A stretch of DNA of 64,000 bases from Marinobacter sp. (GCA_030457765.1 JAKDUK010000002.1:1-64000), one strand, 5' to 3'. Shown: positions 16,818-27,103, counted from the first letter of the stretch. Numbers and translations: made by a program. Notes: generated by a model not told the origin, from the sequence alone.

Positions 16818-18155
16818 TTACCAGCCTTCGAGTTTCGGGCACTGCGTGGCCCTGTAGCTTTTGTCCCGATAACACACGCCGGGCTCTGCAGTTCGGGCAG
16901 TAAATACCTCGCCGGCCGCTGTGGTTAGGCGCACCTGCCCGTAGGGCTCGCCGTGGCGGAAGGTTGCCTCAATGGAACTGCCATTCGGGTTGCGCAGCAA
17001 GCCATTTCCATGGAACTTGCCTTCAATATATTCGCCTTCGTATTTTTTGCCGTTGGCAAACACCTCCGAACCGCTGCCGTGAAAGGAGCCGTTGGAAAAG
17101 TCGCCTTCGTAATGACGGCCGTCCGGGTAGGTAAGGGTGCCGTGCCCGTGGAAGTCGCTGTTACGAAAGCCGCCTACGTATAGCATGCCGGCGGCAGTTG
17201 TAAGCGATCCATGGCCGTTTAGCCGCCCCTTAACCCATGCACCTGTCAGGATATCACCATTGGCAAGGGTGAGCGTGCCCTGGCCGTGAAACGCATCGGC
17301 TTTAAACTGGCCTGTGTAATTGGCGCCATCTGCTTCACGCAATACGCCTTCACCGCTGCGTTTGCCGTTCTTCCAGTCACCTTCATAGCGGTCGCCGTTG
17401 GGGTGCCATGCCGTTCCTGAGCCGTGGAAAACGCCATCTACAAACTGCCCTTCATATTTGAGGCCGTTGGCGTTTTCGTAGGTTCCGTCACCGGTTTTTA
17501 CTCCGCCAACCCAAACCCCGTTCTGGTAATTTACAGTGGTATAGGCTTTTAACTTGCCTACTAGCGTAAGGTTGCTGCCAGCATCCAGGGCGACACTTTT
17601 TTTCCAAGGCCGAAAACCGGCTTTGCTTATGGTGATGTCATATTGGCCGGGTGCCAGTTTCAGGTCCAGGCGCGTTGCGCCATAATCCTTGCCATTAATT
17701 TTGACCTGATCACCTGCCACATTTGAGCGTAATGTAAGGTTGCTTGTTGTTGGGGTTGGTGCCTGCTCGGGAGAGGAGGTAGTTGTTTCGCCCGCTATAG
17801 CGGCTGATGGCTCGGCGACAGCAACCTGTAATGGCTCCTCCGGGGGTTCAGGCACTCGAAAAGGCTCAGTATTCACTTTTGGCCGTTCGCGTAGCGTTTC
17901 CGGCTCGGATGGTACCTTAGCGACAGTCTCAACTTTCGGGGTAGGCGTGGAAGCCGGTGCCGGCGTTTGGGCAAGCGTTTTCTGTGTGGACGACACCAAC
18001 GGCTTGCTGGCGGGTTTCGGTAGTGGGCTTTCCTGCATCGGTGGTTGTGTAGCCTTTGCAGTTGGCAGTTCATCACGTATCGAAGCAAAGCCGGCGGTCA
18101 CCAAAAGCATAAGAGCCAGGGCATTCAAAAATAGTAGTGGTCTGAAATCGACCAT
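16818..18155 (-). CDS. Membrane-anchored PEGA-domain and MORN-repeat protein
   Basis: 445 residues. An N-terminal hydrophobic anchor (LLFLNALALMLLVTAGFASI), then a Pro/Thr/Glu-rich linker to about residue 140, a PEGA domain (LRSNVAGDQVKINGKDYG through AGSNLTLVGKL), and then at least eight MORN repeats of the form YEGxFxxGxxHGxGTxxxxxG. The end is a short Cys-containing segment (PGVCYRDKSYRATQCPKLEG). The topology places the repeats in the periplasm. MORN repeats usually act as protein- or membrane-binding scaffolds and PEGA domains as envelope-associated modules. GAGGT precedes the ATG. It is probably co-transcribed with the receiver-domain gene downstream. No specific function is known. Confidence 0.8.
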   Translation of the reverse strand: MVDFRPLLFLNALALMLLVTAGFASIRDELPTAKATQPPMQESPLPKPASKPLVSSTQKTLAQTPAPASTPTPKVETVAKVPSEPETLRERPKVNTEPFRVPEPPEEPLQVAVAEPSAAIAGETTTSSPEQAPTPTTSNLTLRSNVAGDQVKINGKDYGATRLDLKLAPGQYDITISKAGFRPWKKSVALDAGSNLTLVGKLKAYTTVNYQNGVWVGGVKTGDGTYENANGLKYEGQFVDGVFHGSGTAWHPNGDRYEGDWKNGKRSGEGVLREADGANYTGQFKADAFHGQGTLTLANGDILTGAWVKGRLNGHGSLTTAAGMLYVGGFRNSDFHGHGTLTYPDGRHYEGDFSNGSFHGSGSEVFANGKKYEGEYIEGKFHGNGLLRNPNGSSIEATFRHGEPYGQVRLTTAAGEVFTARTAEPGVCYRDKSYRATQCPKLEGW

Positions 18156-18268
18156 GGTGGAACCTCTTAATCCAGCATTCTACAAAATCGGTAGCTGTCT
18201 CATATTAACCAGTGAGCGCTGAGATATGTAACAGAAAGTGTCTGAACTTGGCGAGAATGCTGGTCAAA

Positions 18269-18730
18269 TCACACTTTGGCCGGAAGTTGGTCATGGTTAA
18301 GTTGTTCCCATGCTCGCATGTACACGTCTGCCTCGTATTGGTAAGGCGATTTGAACGGTGTGAGAACAAAGTCAAAAATGAGGAAGAAAAAACCAACCGA
18401 GGCCCAGGCAATGGCAAGCGTGCTGAGTGTGGTGGCTTGAACTTCGGGGTTGGCGCCTACAAAGTCCTGCAGCAGTGGAATTAGATCCGATGCCATAACC
18501 ACCGGGTTGAAGCTGGCCAGTACGAAGGGTACCCAAAAGGCCATAAATATCGGAAAGAAGCCGAACGACCATAGCAGGCGTCGTGCCAGGTAGATTATAA
18601 CCTCGCGCCAGAAACGCTGTCTGACCTCCGGGGATTTTCGGATACGCTCAAGGTATCGGCGGCGTTCGGCCCAATAGGCGGCGACTTCCGGGGCCTGAGC
18701 GGCGGTTACTGGGCCTGAAAATGTGCTCAT
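18269..18730 (-). CDS. Small two-helix membrane protein of unknown function
   Basis: 153 residues. A charged N-terminal helix (YWAERRRYLERIRKSPEVRQ) is followed by two hydrophobic spans, LLWSFGFFPIFMAFWVPFVL and TLAIAWASVGFFFLIFDFVL, and a short polar tail. I do not recognise the family. It is the first gene of the minus-strand group that continues, after 113 bp, into the PEGA/MORN gene; the gap leaves co-transcription uncertain. Confidence 0.6.
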   Translation of the reverse strand: MSTFSGPVTAAQAPEVAAYWAERRRYLERIRKSPEVRQRFWREVIIYLARRLLWSFGFFPIFMAFWVPFVLASFNPVVMASDLIPLLQDFVGANPEVQATTLSTLAIAWASVGFFFLIFDFVLTPFKSPYQYEADVYMRAWEQLNHDQLPAKV

Positions 18731-18830
18731 GAATCTGGTTGCTACCTTATCGCTGTGGGACGGATGCCTGATACTTGATACTACGTGTTACCCTGTGATT
18801 CTCCAATTGTTTAACGACAGGATAGTTTGA

Positions 18831-21755
18831 ATGGCTGCAGTGACTGATAACACAATCCATCCGGCTTTTGAGAAGCTTCGCAGTCACCGGATAGATACGC
18901 TTAATCTTGATGTTGAAGAGTATTGCCACAAAAAAACCGGTGCCCGCCATCTTCATCTTGCGGCGGATAACGAAGAGAACGTCTTTTTTGTAGCGCTCAG
19001 AACCTTCCCGATGGATTCAACCGGTGTTGCTCATGTCCTTGAGCATACAGCTTTGTGCGGCAGTGAGCGCTACCCTGTTCGTGATCCGTTTTTCATGATG
19101 ATTCGTCGTTCTTTGAATACGTTTATGAACGCGTTTACCAGCAGCGATTGGACGGCTTATCCCTTCGCCAGCATGAACCGTAAAGACTTTGATAACTTGC
19201 TGTCCGTTTACCTGGATTCGGTGTTTTTTTCCAAGCTGGATCCGTTGGATTTTGCCCAGGAAGGTCATCGTCTTGAGTTTGAAAAGCCCGATGACCCAAG
19301 CACCGATCTGGTATACCGGGGCGTTGTGTACAATGAAATGAAAGGTGCCATGAGTGCACCCACCTCACAGCTTTGGCAGAACCTGAGCAGCCATCTGTTT
19401 CCAACCACTACGTATCACTACAATAGCGGTGGTGAGCCGGATCATATTGTAGATCTGAGTTACGACGACTTGATTCGTTTCTACCAGCATCACTACCACC
19501 CAAGTAATGCGATTTTTGCCACCTACGGCAATATTCCGGCTTATGAACACCACGAGCGCTTTGAAGAACTTGCCCTAAAGCGCTTCGAAAAGCAGGATAT
19601 CGAACTGCCGGTGCGCGATGAGAAGCGTATGTACGCGCCGTTACGTGTAGAGCAGGGGTATGGGGTAAATGAAGGCGAAGACACTAATAACAAAACCCAT
19701 ATCGTTGTGGGTTGGTTGTTAGGTCATAGCTTTGATTTGCAAGAAAACCTGGAAGGACAGTTGTTAACTGCGGTATTGCTGGAAAACAGCGCCTCGCCGC
19801 TGATGCGGGCACTGGAAACAACCGATATTGGTCTGGCGCCTTCCCCCATGTGTGGGTTAGAAGATTCTAACCGCGAAATGACCTTTGTTTGTGGCATTGA
19901 AGGTAGTGAGCCGGAGAAACACAAGGACTTAGAGGCGCTTCTTGAGAACACGTTGCAAAAAGTTGCTGAAGAGGGCGTGAGCGAGGAGCGGTTGGAAGCC
20001 ATCCTGCATCAACTGGAATTGCATCAGCGTGAAATTGCCGGAGACAGCTTTCCTTACGGTCTTCAGCTGATCATGAGTGCAATTTCTCCTATGGTTCATG
20101 GTGGCGACCCGGTTGAACTTCTCGATCTGGAGCCAGTTCTGGCAACCCTGCGCGAAGAAATTCGTGATCCACAGTTCATCCCGAATCTCATTCGCCGTAA
20201 GTTGCTGGATAACCCACACCGGGTGACACTCACTTTGCGCCCGGATGATCAGCTGGATGCGCGGCGACAGCTGGCGATCAGTGAAGCCCTGGCAAAACGA
20301 AAGGCTGAGCTCTCCAGCGAAGATGTGGCGCAGATTGTTGATCGCGCGCAAGCATTGGAAGAACGCCAAATGCGCAAGGATGACGACTCCATCCTGCCGA
20401 AAGTGGATCTTTCTGATGTACCACTGCAAATGCCTGAACCTGAAGGTCGCTTCGACGGTGATATTTCCGCCACCGTGTTTGCGCGGGGTACTAATGGGCT
20501 GGTATACGAACAGGTGGTTCTGCCTCTGCCTGCGCTGAGCGAAGAAGAGTTGTTACTGCTGCCATATTACAGTGCGCTGATTTCTGAGGTGGGCTGTGGC
20601 GAATTGGATTACCTGCAGATGCAGGATCGAATCTCTGCCGAATCTGGTGGTGTTGGGGCCTCCTTCACCGCTAAGGGGCGCATTGATGACGTTCAGGATC
20701 TCGCCGGCTATATGATCTTTAGCGGCAAGGCCCTGGCTCGCAACCGCACGGTGCTAACCAGGCTGCTTCGAGATGTGTATACAAGTGCCCGGTTTGATGA
20801 AAAAGAACGTATCCGCGAAATTATGGCGCAGATCCGCGCCCGCCGGGAGCAGGCTGTAACGGGCAGTGGTCACGCACTGGCCATGGGAGCCGCAGCGCAG
20901 GGCGTGAGCTCGGGTTCCTGGCTGTCATTCCGTCTTGGTGGCCTGGCAGGTATTCGCGGGACCAAAGAGCTGGATCAATCTATAAAAGACCCTGCTGCGC
21001 TTGACGCGTTCTGCCAACAGCTTACAAGCCTGCACGATAAGATTCGCAAGCAGGCACGAGAGTTCCTGGTGATTGCTGAGGAAGAGCATCTTCCTGCTTT
21101 AATCAACGATCTTAAAGCCAGCTGGCAGAGTGATAAGGGCGTTGAATCGTCTCGCTGGAGTATAGACCCGGTAAGTTTTGTCACTCGCGAAGCCTGGTTA
21201 ACCTCCACACAGGTTAACTTTTGCGCTCGCGCCTACAGTACTGTACCGATGGATCACCCGGATTCAGCCGCACTAACCGTGCTTGGCGGCTTCTTGCGTA
21301 ATGGGTACTTGCACAGAGCCATCCGGGAAAAAGGCGGCGCTTACGGTGGTGGGGCCGCCCAGGATAGTGTGAATGGCAACTTTCGCTTTTTCTCTTATCG
21401 AGATCCGCGTCTGGTTGAAACTCTGGAGGATTTTGACAATGCTCTGGTATGGCTTCAGGAAACTGACCATGACTATCAGGAGCTGGAGGAGTCTATTCTT
21501 GGGGTGATTGGTCAGCTGGACCGTCCGCGCTCACCTGCTGGCGCTGCGCGGCACGCTTTTCATAATAAATTGTTTGGGCGCAGCTCAGAGCAGCGAGCAC
21601 GCTTCCGGGAGCGTGTGCTATCGGTAACGCTTGATGATCTCAAGCGGGTGGCTGCAACCTGGCTGGTGCCAGAAAAGGCAAGCACGGCTGTTATAACCAG
21701 TCCTGAGAACCGCAGTCTTGTTGAAGGGCTAGGCTTAAGTATTCAGGAGTTGTAA
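18831..21755 (+). CDS. M16C-family zinc metalloprotease (presequence protease-like)
   Basis: 974 residues, the size of the single-chain M16C enzymes (PreP type). The inverted zinc motif HxxEH is H68-V-L-E71-H72 in GVAHVLEHTALCGSERYPV, and the distal Glu is in GVVYNEMKGAMS. A central M16C-associated region and a C-terminal half with RAIREKGGAYGGGAAQD follow. It has no signal peptide, so it should be cytoplasmic, where relatives degrade short unstructured peptides. It is divergent from the 153-residue membrane-protein gene. A strong hairpin lies after the stop. Confidence 0.9.
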   Translation: MAAVTDNTIHPAFEKLRSHRIDTLNLDVEEYCHKKTGARHLHLAADNEENVFFVALRTFPMDSTGVAHVLEHTALCGSERYPVRDPFFMMIRRSLNTFMNAFTSSDWTAYPFASMNRKDFDNLLSVYLDSVFFSKLDPLDFAQEGHRLEFEKPDDPSTDLVYRGVVYNEMKGAMSAPTSQLWQNLSSHLFPTTTYHYNSGGEPDHIVDLSYDDLIRFYQHHYHPSNAIFATYGNIPAYEHHERFEELALKRFEKQDIELPVRDEKRMYAPLRVEQGYGVNEGEDTNNKTHIVVGWLLGHSFDLQENLEGQLLTAVLLENSASPLMRALETTDIGLAPSPMCGLEDSNREMTFVCGIEGSEPEKHKDLEALLENTLQKVAEEGVSEERLEAILHQLELHQREIAGDSFPYGLQLIMSAISPMVHGGDPVELLDLEPVLATLREEIRDPQFIPNLIRRKLLDNPHRVTLTLRPDDQLDARRQLAISEALAKRKAELSSEDVAQIVDRAQALEERQMRKDDDSILPKVDLSDVPLQMPEPEGRFDGDISATVFARGTNGLVYEQVVLPLPALSEEELLLLPYYSALISEVGCGELDYLQMQDRISAESGGVGASFTAKGRIDDVQDLAGYMIFSGKALARNRTVLTRLLRDVYTSARFDEKERIREIMAQIRARREQAVTGSGHALAMGAAAQGVSSGSWLSFRLGGLAGIRGTKELDQSIKDPAALDAFCQQLTSLHDKIRKQAREFLVIAEEEHLPALINDLKASWQSDKGVESSRWSIDPVSFVTREAWLTSTQVNFCARAYSTVPMDHPDSAALTVLGGFLRNGYLHRAIREKGGAYGGGAAQDSVNGNFRFFSYRDPRLVETLEDFDNALVWLQETDHDYQELEESILGVIGQLDRPRSPAGAARHAFHNKLFGRSSEQRARFRERVLSVTLDDLKRVAATWLVPEKASTAVITSPENRSLVEGLGLSIQEL

Positions 21756-21762
21756 GTAATAT

Positions 21763-21790
21763 ACAGGCAGGCCACTCACGGCCTGCCTGT
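21763..21790. terminator. 11-bp stem hairpin between convergent genes
   Basis: ACAGGCAGGCC-ACTCAC-GGCCTGCCTGT is a perfect 11-bp inverted repeat with a 6-nt loop, in the 55 bp between the M16C gene and ppsR. No T-run follows on either strand, so termination would not be textbook; it may act as a bidirectional barrier or protect 3' ends. Confidence 0.55.
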
Positions 21791-21810
21791 ACATTCAACA
21801 GGCCGCTTTT

Positions 21811-22626
21811 TTAGCGATTTCGCTTCAGGCCGGTGGTAACTATGATACGCGTCGAAATTTCTTCTACAGAGTAGGCTGTTGTATTCAGAAACGGAATACG
21901 CTCCCTTCGATACATCAATTCAATTTCTTCGATCTCCAACATGCACTGCTTTATGGACGAGTAGCGTGAGTTGGGGCGACGTTCGTTGCGTATGGTAGCC
22001 AGTCTCTCTGGTTCAATCGTCAGGCCAAAAATTTTTTCTTTGTGAGGGCGTAGCGCCGTAGGCAGCTGCTGATCTGAAAGATCTTCTTCGGTAATCGGGT
22101 AGTTTGCCGCCTTTATGCCGTATTGAAGTGCCAGGTAGAGGCAAGTGGGGGTTTTTCCACTGCGAGATGCGCCTACAAGGATCAGATCTGCCTCATCGTA
22201 ATGCCGCGTGCGGGCGCCATCGTCGTTATCCAGCGCGAAGTTAACGGCATGAATGCGCCGTTCGTACACACCTTCGTTGTTGATCGCATGGGATTTTCCT
22301 ACGGAATAGGACGAAGAGGAACGTAATTCTTTTTCCAGAGGACTCAGGAAGGTTCCGAAAATGTCCACCATAAAGCCTTGTGCGTCCGAGATGATGTCTC
22401 GGATACTGCTATCAACAATGGTGTCGAAGATCAGCGGTCGCGCACCATCGGTTTCTGTGGCGGTGTTTATGCGCTTTACCATGTCCCGGGCTTTTTCAAC
22501 GTTGTCGATATAGGGTACGGTTACACGCTCAAATTCGATTTTTTCGAACTGGGCTAATAGGCTATGCCCGAGCGCCTCGGCGGTTAAGCCAGTGCCATCG
22601 GAAATAAAGAAGGCTGTACGTTTCAT
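21811..22626 (-). CDS. ppsR: PEP synthase regulatory kinase/phosphorylase
   Basis: 271 residues, the usual length of the DUF299 regulators. It opens with [20 protein letters not shown] and has the P-loop G152-ASRSGKT-P160 and the ending [16 protein letters not shown]. PpsR inactivates PEP synthase by ADP-dependent threonine phosphorylation and restores it by phosphate-dependent dephosphorylation. Its target gene ppsA is divergent 152 bp away, the standard arrangement in pseudomonad-type bacteria. Confidence 0.94.
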   Translation of the reverse strand: MKRTAFFISDGTGLTAEALGHSLLAQFEKIEFERVTVPYIDNVEKARDMVKRINTATETDGARPLIFDTIVDSSIRDIISDAQGFMVDIFGTFLSPLEKELRSSSSYSVGKSHAINNEGVYERRIHAVNFALDNDDGARTRHYDEADLILVGASRSGKTPTCLYLALQYGIKAANYPITEEDLSDQQLPTALRPHKEKIFGLTIEPERLATIRNERRPNSRYSSIKQCMLEIEEIELMYRRERIPFLNTTAYSVEEISTRIIVTTGLKRNR

Positions 22627-22778
22627 AGTGTTGTCCGGCTCCCTAGGTAAAATCCGAAGGTTACAGTATCATACACGCCAAGTTCGAGACTCCGCAGTGG
22701 TTGTTATCCGCTTTATACGCTTGATACCGCGCTGGCCCGGTTTTATTCTTTGTTATACAGATTTGAGGGAGACACGCT

Positions 22779-25151
22779 TTGGAAGATTACATAATCTGGT
22801 TTGATCGCCTGGGAATGTCCGATGTTGACCAGGTGGGCGGCAAAAACGCTTCTCTGGGTGAAATGATCAGTAATCTCGCCAACGCTGGTGTGACCGTTCC
22901 TGGAGGTTTCGCCACAACCTCGCACGCATACCGTGACTTTCTGGCCAAAGACGGGCTGAAAGATAAAATCGACAACGTGCTCGATAGCCTCGATATCAAT
23001 GATGTAAACGAGCTGGCACGTGTGGGAGCGGAGATTCGCCAGTGGGTTATTGATACCCCTTTCCCGGATGCGCTGGAAATCGCTCTCAAAGATGCCTACA
23101 GCACAATGCTTAATGGCAACGATAAAATGGCTGTTGCGGTGCGTTCCTCTGCCACTGCAGAAGATCTGCCAGATGCTTCCTTTGCTGGCCAGCAGGAAAC
23201 CTTCCTGAACGTCGTTGGCCTTGAACAAGTGCGCACGTCAGTGAAAGAGGTGTTTGCCTCTTTGTTTAATGACCGTGCGATTTCTTACCGTGTTCACCAC
23301 GGTTTCGACCACAAGCTTGTGGCTTTGTCTGCCGGCATCCAGAAAATGGTACGCAGCGAGACGGCTTCAAGTGGTGTTATGTTTACGCTGGATACTGAAT
23401 CCGGCTTCCGCGACGCTGTGTTTATTACCGGTTCTTATGGGCTTGGTGAAACAGTGGTTCAGGGGGCGGTTAACCCGGATGAGTTTTACGTTCATAAACC
23501 TACTCTTGATGCGGGCCGACCAGCGGTGTTGCGTCGTAATCTGGGCAGCAAAGCCATCAAAATGATTTACCACTCAGATCCTGGCAGTGATCAGCTTGTA
23601 GAAACCGTTAAGGTAGATCCGAAGGAGCGCGGCCTGTTCTGCATTACAGATGCCGAGGTGGAAGAGCTCGCCAGGCAGGCCATGATCATCGAAAAACATT
23701 ATCAGCGCCCCATGGATATTGAGTGGGCGAAAGATGGTGATGACGGCAAGATTTATATTGTGCAGGCCCGCCCTGAAACCGTTAAAAGTCGGGCGTCTGC
23801 CAATGTGATGGAGCGCTATCTGCTGAACGAGACTGGTACGGTCCTGGTGGAAGGGCGCAGCATTGGTCACAAAATTGGTGCGGGTCCGGTTAAAATTATT
23901 ACCAGCATTAAGGAAATGGGGCGCGTTCAGGCCGGCGATGTGCTGGTTACTGACATGACCGACCCTGACTGGGAGCCGGTTATGAAGCGCGCGTCGGCGA
24001 TTATTACCGATCGCGGTGGTCGCACCTGCCACGCAGCCATTATTGCCCGCGAGTTGGGTATTCCTGCCGTTGTAGGTTGTGGTGATGCCACTGAGCTGCT
24101 GAAAGATGGCCAGGAAGTAACCGTATCCTGTGCTGAGGGCGACACCGGTATGATTTATGAGGGCGCCCTGGACTTTGAATTGCGTGAAAATACCGTAGAT
24201 TCCATGCCCAATATTCCATTCAAAATCATGATGAACGTGGGCAATCCGGATCGTGCTTTTGATTTTCAGGCACTGCCTAACGAGGGTGTGGGGCTGGCAC
24301 GTCTTGAGTTCATCATCAACCGCATGATTGGTGTGCATCCGAAGGCGCTCCTCAACTTTGATGGCCTGCCTGGCGATATCAAGCAAACCGTAGAAAAGCG
24401 TATTTCCGGTTACAGTTCGCCAGTAGATTTTTATGTCGACAAGCTGGTAGAAGGTATTTCTACCCTGGCCGCGGCGTTCGCACCCAAGAAGGTGATCGTG
24501 CGTTTGTCTGATTTTAAATCGAACGAGTACGCTAATCTGATTGGCGGTACTTTGTACGAGCCAGATGAAGAAAACCCGATGTTGGGCTTTCGTGGCGCGT
24601 CGCGTTATATCTCGGAAACTTTCCGTGACTGTTTTGAGCTGGAGTGCCGCGCGCTCAAGAGAGTACGTGATGAAATGGGCTTTACCAACGTAGAAGTGAT
24701 GGTGCCATTTGTGCGTACCGTTGGCGAAGCGGAGCAAGTGGTTAGCCTGCTGGCTGAGAACGGCCTGAAGCGCGGTGAAAATGGCCTGCGCCTGATCATG
24801 ATGTGTGAGCTGCCAGCCAACGCCATACTGGCTGATCAGTTTCTTGAGCACTTTGACGGCTTTTCAATTGGCTCTAACGACCTGACTCAGCTAACGCTGG
24901 GCCTGGATCGTGATTCGGGCATTATCGCGCACCTGTTTGATGAACGTAACGATGCCGTTAAAGCGCTTCTCTCTAACGCCATTCAGGCGTGCCGGAAAGC
25001 CGATAAATACATAGGTATCTGCGGTCAGGGCCCTTCTGATCACCCGGATCTTGCAAAATGGCTGATGGATCAGGGGATTGATTCTGTGTCCTTGAACCCG
25101 GACTCGGTGCTCGATACCTGGATTTTCCTGGCAGATGAGAAAATCGACTGA
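22779..25151 (+). CDS. ppsA: Phosphoenolpyruvate synthase
   Basis: 790 residues. The start is TTG at 22779, preceded by GAGGGAG, and gives the family N-terminus ([20 protein letters not shown]). Three domains are seen: ATP-binding ([20 protein letters not shown]), the mobile phosphohistidine domain with [10 protein letters not shown] (His418), and the C-terminal PEP-binding barrel ([32 protein letters not shown]). It makes PEP from pyruvate and ATP for gluconeogenesis, for example from lactate or amino acids. The divergent ppsR product controls it. rraA follows 31 bp downstream. Confidence 0.96.
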   Translation: MEDYIIWFDRLGMSDVDQVGGKNASLGEMISNLANAGVTVPGGFATTSHAYRDFLAKDGLKDKIDNVLDSLDINDVNELARVGAEIRQWVIDTPFPDALEIALKDAYSTMLNGNDKMAVAVRSSATAEDLPDASFAGQQETFLNVVGLEQVRTSVKEVFASLFNDRAISYRVHHGFDHKLVALSAGIQKMVRSETASSGVMFTLDTESGFRDAVFITGSYGLGETVVQGAVNPDEFYVHKPTLDAGRPAVLRRNLGSKAIKMIYHSDPGSDQLVETVKVDPKERGLFCITDAEVEELARQAMIIEKHYQRPMDIEWAKDGDDGKIYIVQARPETVKSRASANVMERYLLNETGTVLVEGRSIGHKIGAGPVKIITSIKEMGRVQAGDVLVTDMTDPDWEPVMKRASAIITDRGGRTCHAAIIARELGIPAVVGCGDATELLKDGQEVTVSCAEGDTGMIYEGALDFELRENTVDSMPNIPFKIMMNVGNPDRAFDFQALPNEGVGLARLEFIINRMIGVHPKALLNFDGLPGDIKQTVEKRISGYSSPVDFYVDKLVEGISTLAAAFAPKKVIVRLSDFKSNEYANLIGGTLYEPDEENPMLGFRGASRYISETFRDCFELECRALKRVRDEMGFTNVEVMVPFVRTVGEAEQVVSLLAENGLKRGENGLRLIMMCELPANAILADQFLEHFDGFSIGSNDLTQLTLGLDRDSGIIAHLFDERNDAVKALLSNAIQACRKADKYIGICGQGPSDHPDLAKWLMDQGIDSVSLNPDSVLDTWIFLADEKID

Positions 25152-25182
25152 ATCCATTTTGCACGTAAAGGAGAGCAATAAC

Positions 25183-25662
25183 GTGACCACCATTATTACC
25201 CCGGACCTGTGTGATGAGTTTCCAGAAGTTAAAGTAGCGACGCCCGGTTTTAATAACTACGGCGGAGTTAAGGCCTTCGGTGGCGAAATCGTCACCGTAA
25301 AGTGTTTTGAAGACAATTCCGTCGTTAAGGAGCAAGTGGGCTTGCCTGGCAAAGGCCGGGTGATGGTCGTAGACGGCGGCGGCTCAATGCGCCACGCCCT
25401 GTTGGGCGATATGTTGGCGGAGAAGGCGGCCAGCAATGGTTGGGCCGGGCTGATCATCTATGGCTGTGTGCGGGATGTGGATGAAATCGGCAACACAGAT
25501 GTGGGGGTTCAGGCTTTGGCTGCGTATCCCAGAAAAAGCGAAAAGCGTGGCCTCGGCGATTTGGATGTGCCGGTAACCTTTCACGGCGTAACTTTTCAGC
25601 CAGGCCACTACGTGTACGCCGACAACAACGGCATTGTAGTGTCAGAGAAGGCCCTGGTTTAG
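25183..25662 (+). CDS. rraA: Ribonuclease E activity regulator RraA
   Basis: 159 residues from GTG 25183, chosen because AAAGGAGAG lies just upstream and the protein then begins [19 protein letters not shown], as in RraA; an upstream in-frame ATG overlaps the end of ppsA. Family motifs: [53 protein letters not shown]. In E. coli RraA binds RNase E and inhibits it. The rne gene itself is about 3 kb further right on the other strand. It is probably co-transcribed with ppsA. Confidence 0.93.
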   Translation: MTTIITPDLCDEFPEVKVATPGFNNYGGVKAFGGEIVTVKCFEDNSVVKEQVGLPGKGRVMVVDGGGSMRHALLGDMLAEKAASNGWAGLIIYGCVRDVDEIGNTDVGVQALAAYPRKSEKRGLGDLDVPVTFHGVTFQPGHYVYADNNGIVVSEKALV

Positions 25663-25711
25663 CCTTTGCCTTTTAGGTAGCCCCTGGTTTGTTAAAGCTA
25701 GGGGCAAGGGT

Positions 25712-26002
25712 TTAGCGGGTAACTTCGCTGATGTCGGCCCCTAACAAAAAGCCGTCACCTTCAGGTTCACAACGGATAATTTCACAGATAGTCTCTAGCG
25801 GAGGAAACTGATCACCGCTCGGGCGCAGTACTGTGGTCAGCTCCTCTCCCACCGCTACCGGGTTGCTTACAAACAGTTGCATTCCGGTAGCGCTGAGATC
25901 TCTGCAAGTACCTGAAAACGTACGGCCCTTGCTATCTGTGATCTCAATTTCTGATTCAACATGCATGCGATGAAAATCGCGCTTTTCCGAGTAGTCCTTC
26001 AT
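25712..26002 (-). CDS. PilZ-domain protein
   Basis: 96 residues, a single PilZ domain. The c-di-GMP motifs are present: an Arg-rich start (KRDFHRMHVE, close to RxxxR) and DLSATGMQLF for the [D/N]xSxxG motif. It is expected to bind cyclic di-GMP and relay it by protein contact. It starts 4 bp after the stop of the SH3-domain gene, so the two are likely translated from one message. Confidence 0.85.
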   Translation of the reverse strand: MKDYSEKRDFHRMHVESEIEITDSKGRTFSGTCRDLSATGMQLFVSNPVAVGEELTTVLRPSGDQFPPLETICEIIRCEPEGDGFLLGADISEVTR

Positions 26003-26006
26003 AAGC

Positions 26007-26678
26007 TTATGCCCAGTTATCGGTTTTTCTTGTGGGTTTGAGCATCGGGATAATCAGCGCCAGGAGTACGCCCCCAAATACAAGGGCAGCACCTACCAGC
26101 ATGAAATCCGATTCTTTGCTGGCTTCCAGTCGTTCGTTTTCGGCGGTTAATACTTCCAGATCGTTGCGCAGCTTCTGGTTCTCTTCCAATAACTCCCGAT
26201 TCCGTCGCTCCAGATTAATCGAGTTCGAGGCAATGTTCTTGATGCGCTTGAGCTCTTCTTGCAGCTCTTCTGAGCGGGTCGATAGGGACGACTCGGCATC
26301 GCTCAGATTGTCTCGTTCATTGGAAACGTCTTTCAGCTGCTCCCTCAAAGAGGAGAGTTTAGCCTTTGCTTGCTCAAGCTGCCTGCTTACGGTTTTCAGT
26401 CTGTCTGCCGCAATGGGCGTGTTGCTGAGATATTGGCTGGAAACCCAGCCGTCGTTCCCTTTCGCAGTGCGTACTCTGGTGTAGCCAGAATCTGATGTTT
26501 CAATAACTTCTAAAGGCGTGCCGCTGGGAACGGCATTTTCGATAATCCGATATTGGGAACCAGCGCCTGAGCGAACAGGAAGGTATAACTGATCGTCGAC
26601 CCACACGGTCTTCGCCTGTGCGGCGGCTATGGAAGACAATACAAAAAGCGCACTGATGGCAAGTCGAAAGAACGTCAC
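26007..26678 (-). CDS. SH3-domain membrane protein of the YgiM/TIGR04211 type
   Basis: About 223 residues from GTG 26678; a TTG at 26693 is an alternative and neither has a strong ribosome site. A signal peptide (FRLAISALFVLSSIAAAQA), a bacterial SH3 domain (LPVRSGAGSQYRIIENAVPS, GNDGWVSSQYLS), a long coiled coil rich in Glu/Leu, and a C-terminal membrane helix (MLVGAALVFGGVLLALIIPM) with a short basic tail. This is the YgiM layout: periplasmic SH3 and coiled coil held by the inner membrane. The exact role is unknown. Confidence 0.82.
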   Translation of the reverse strand: MTFFRLAISALFVLSSIAAAQAKTVWVDDQLYLPVRSGAGSQYRIIENAVPSGTPLEVIETSDSGYTRVRTAKGNDGWVSSQYLSNTPIAADRLKTVSRQLEQAKAKLSSLREQLKDVSNERDNLSDAESSLSTRSEELQEELKRIKNIASNSINLERRNRELLEENQKLRNDLEVLTAENERLEASKESDFMLVGAALVFGGVLLALIIPMLKPTRKTDNWA

Positions 26679-26803
26679 TGGCAAGGTTCCCAAAAAAATT
26701 GGTTAAAAAGCACGTTGTTATCAAAGCCGCAATTTTGTCACAGATATTCGGTCGTTCAAAAGATCTGTCATTACAATAAGCTCATGGAGCGCTATTGGCC
26801 ACG

Positions 26804-27103
26804 CTAGGGCAGAACCACTTTAAACGGCTTAACGGTTACTTTACGGTAAACGCCGGCGTCCATATAGGGATCGCTGTCAGCCCAGGTCTGAGCCGCATCC
26901 AGTGAGTCGAACTCCGCCACCACGAGGCTGCCGGAAAAGCCAGCATCGCCTGGCTCAGGCGTGTCTATGGCGGGGTGTGGCCCGGCGAGCAGAAGCCTGC
27001 CTTCGGCTTTCAGTTTTTGCAGCCGCTCAATATGAGCGGGCCTGGCGGTTTGGCGCAAGGGCAGGCTGTTTTCGACGTCTTCACTGCTAATGGAGTAGTA
27101 CAT
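26804..27103 (-). CDS. YciI-like protein
   Basis: 99 residues matching the ferredoxin-like YciI family. Family marks: [40 protein letters not shown] and [20 protein letters not shown], with the conserved His and the DPY motif. The biological role of YciI is unknown. It is divergent from the PHP-domain gene, as yciI and the trp-linked yciV often neighbour one another in other genomes. Confidence 0.88.
   Translation of the reverse strand: MYYSISSEDVENSLPLRQTARPAHIERLQKLKAEGRLLLAGPHPAIDTPEPGDAGFSGSLVVAEFDSLDAAQTWADSDPYMDAGVYRKVTVKPFKVVLP

Noticed and set aside
22627..22778. Possible Cra/FruR site between ppsR and ppsA
   Set aside because: No sequence close to the Cra consensus could be found in the region, although ppsA is a Cra target in E. 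coli.
23574..24851. 425-codon minus-strand frame opposite ppsA
   Set aside because: It lies wholly inside ppsA, has no ribosome site or recognisable domain, and is His/Asn/Arg-rich as expected from the antisense of a codon-biased gene. Similar long shadows at 12247-13278, 32327-33316 and 36732-37679 were dropped for the same reason.
25680..25705. GCCCCT/AGGGGC stem after rraA
   Set aside because: The stem has only 6 bp, a 14-nt loop and no T-run; too weak to call a terminator.
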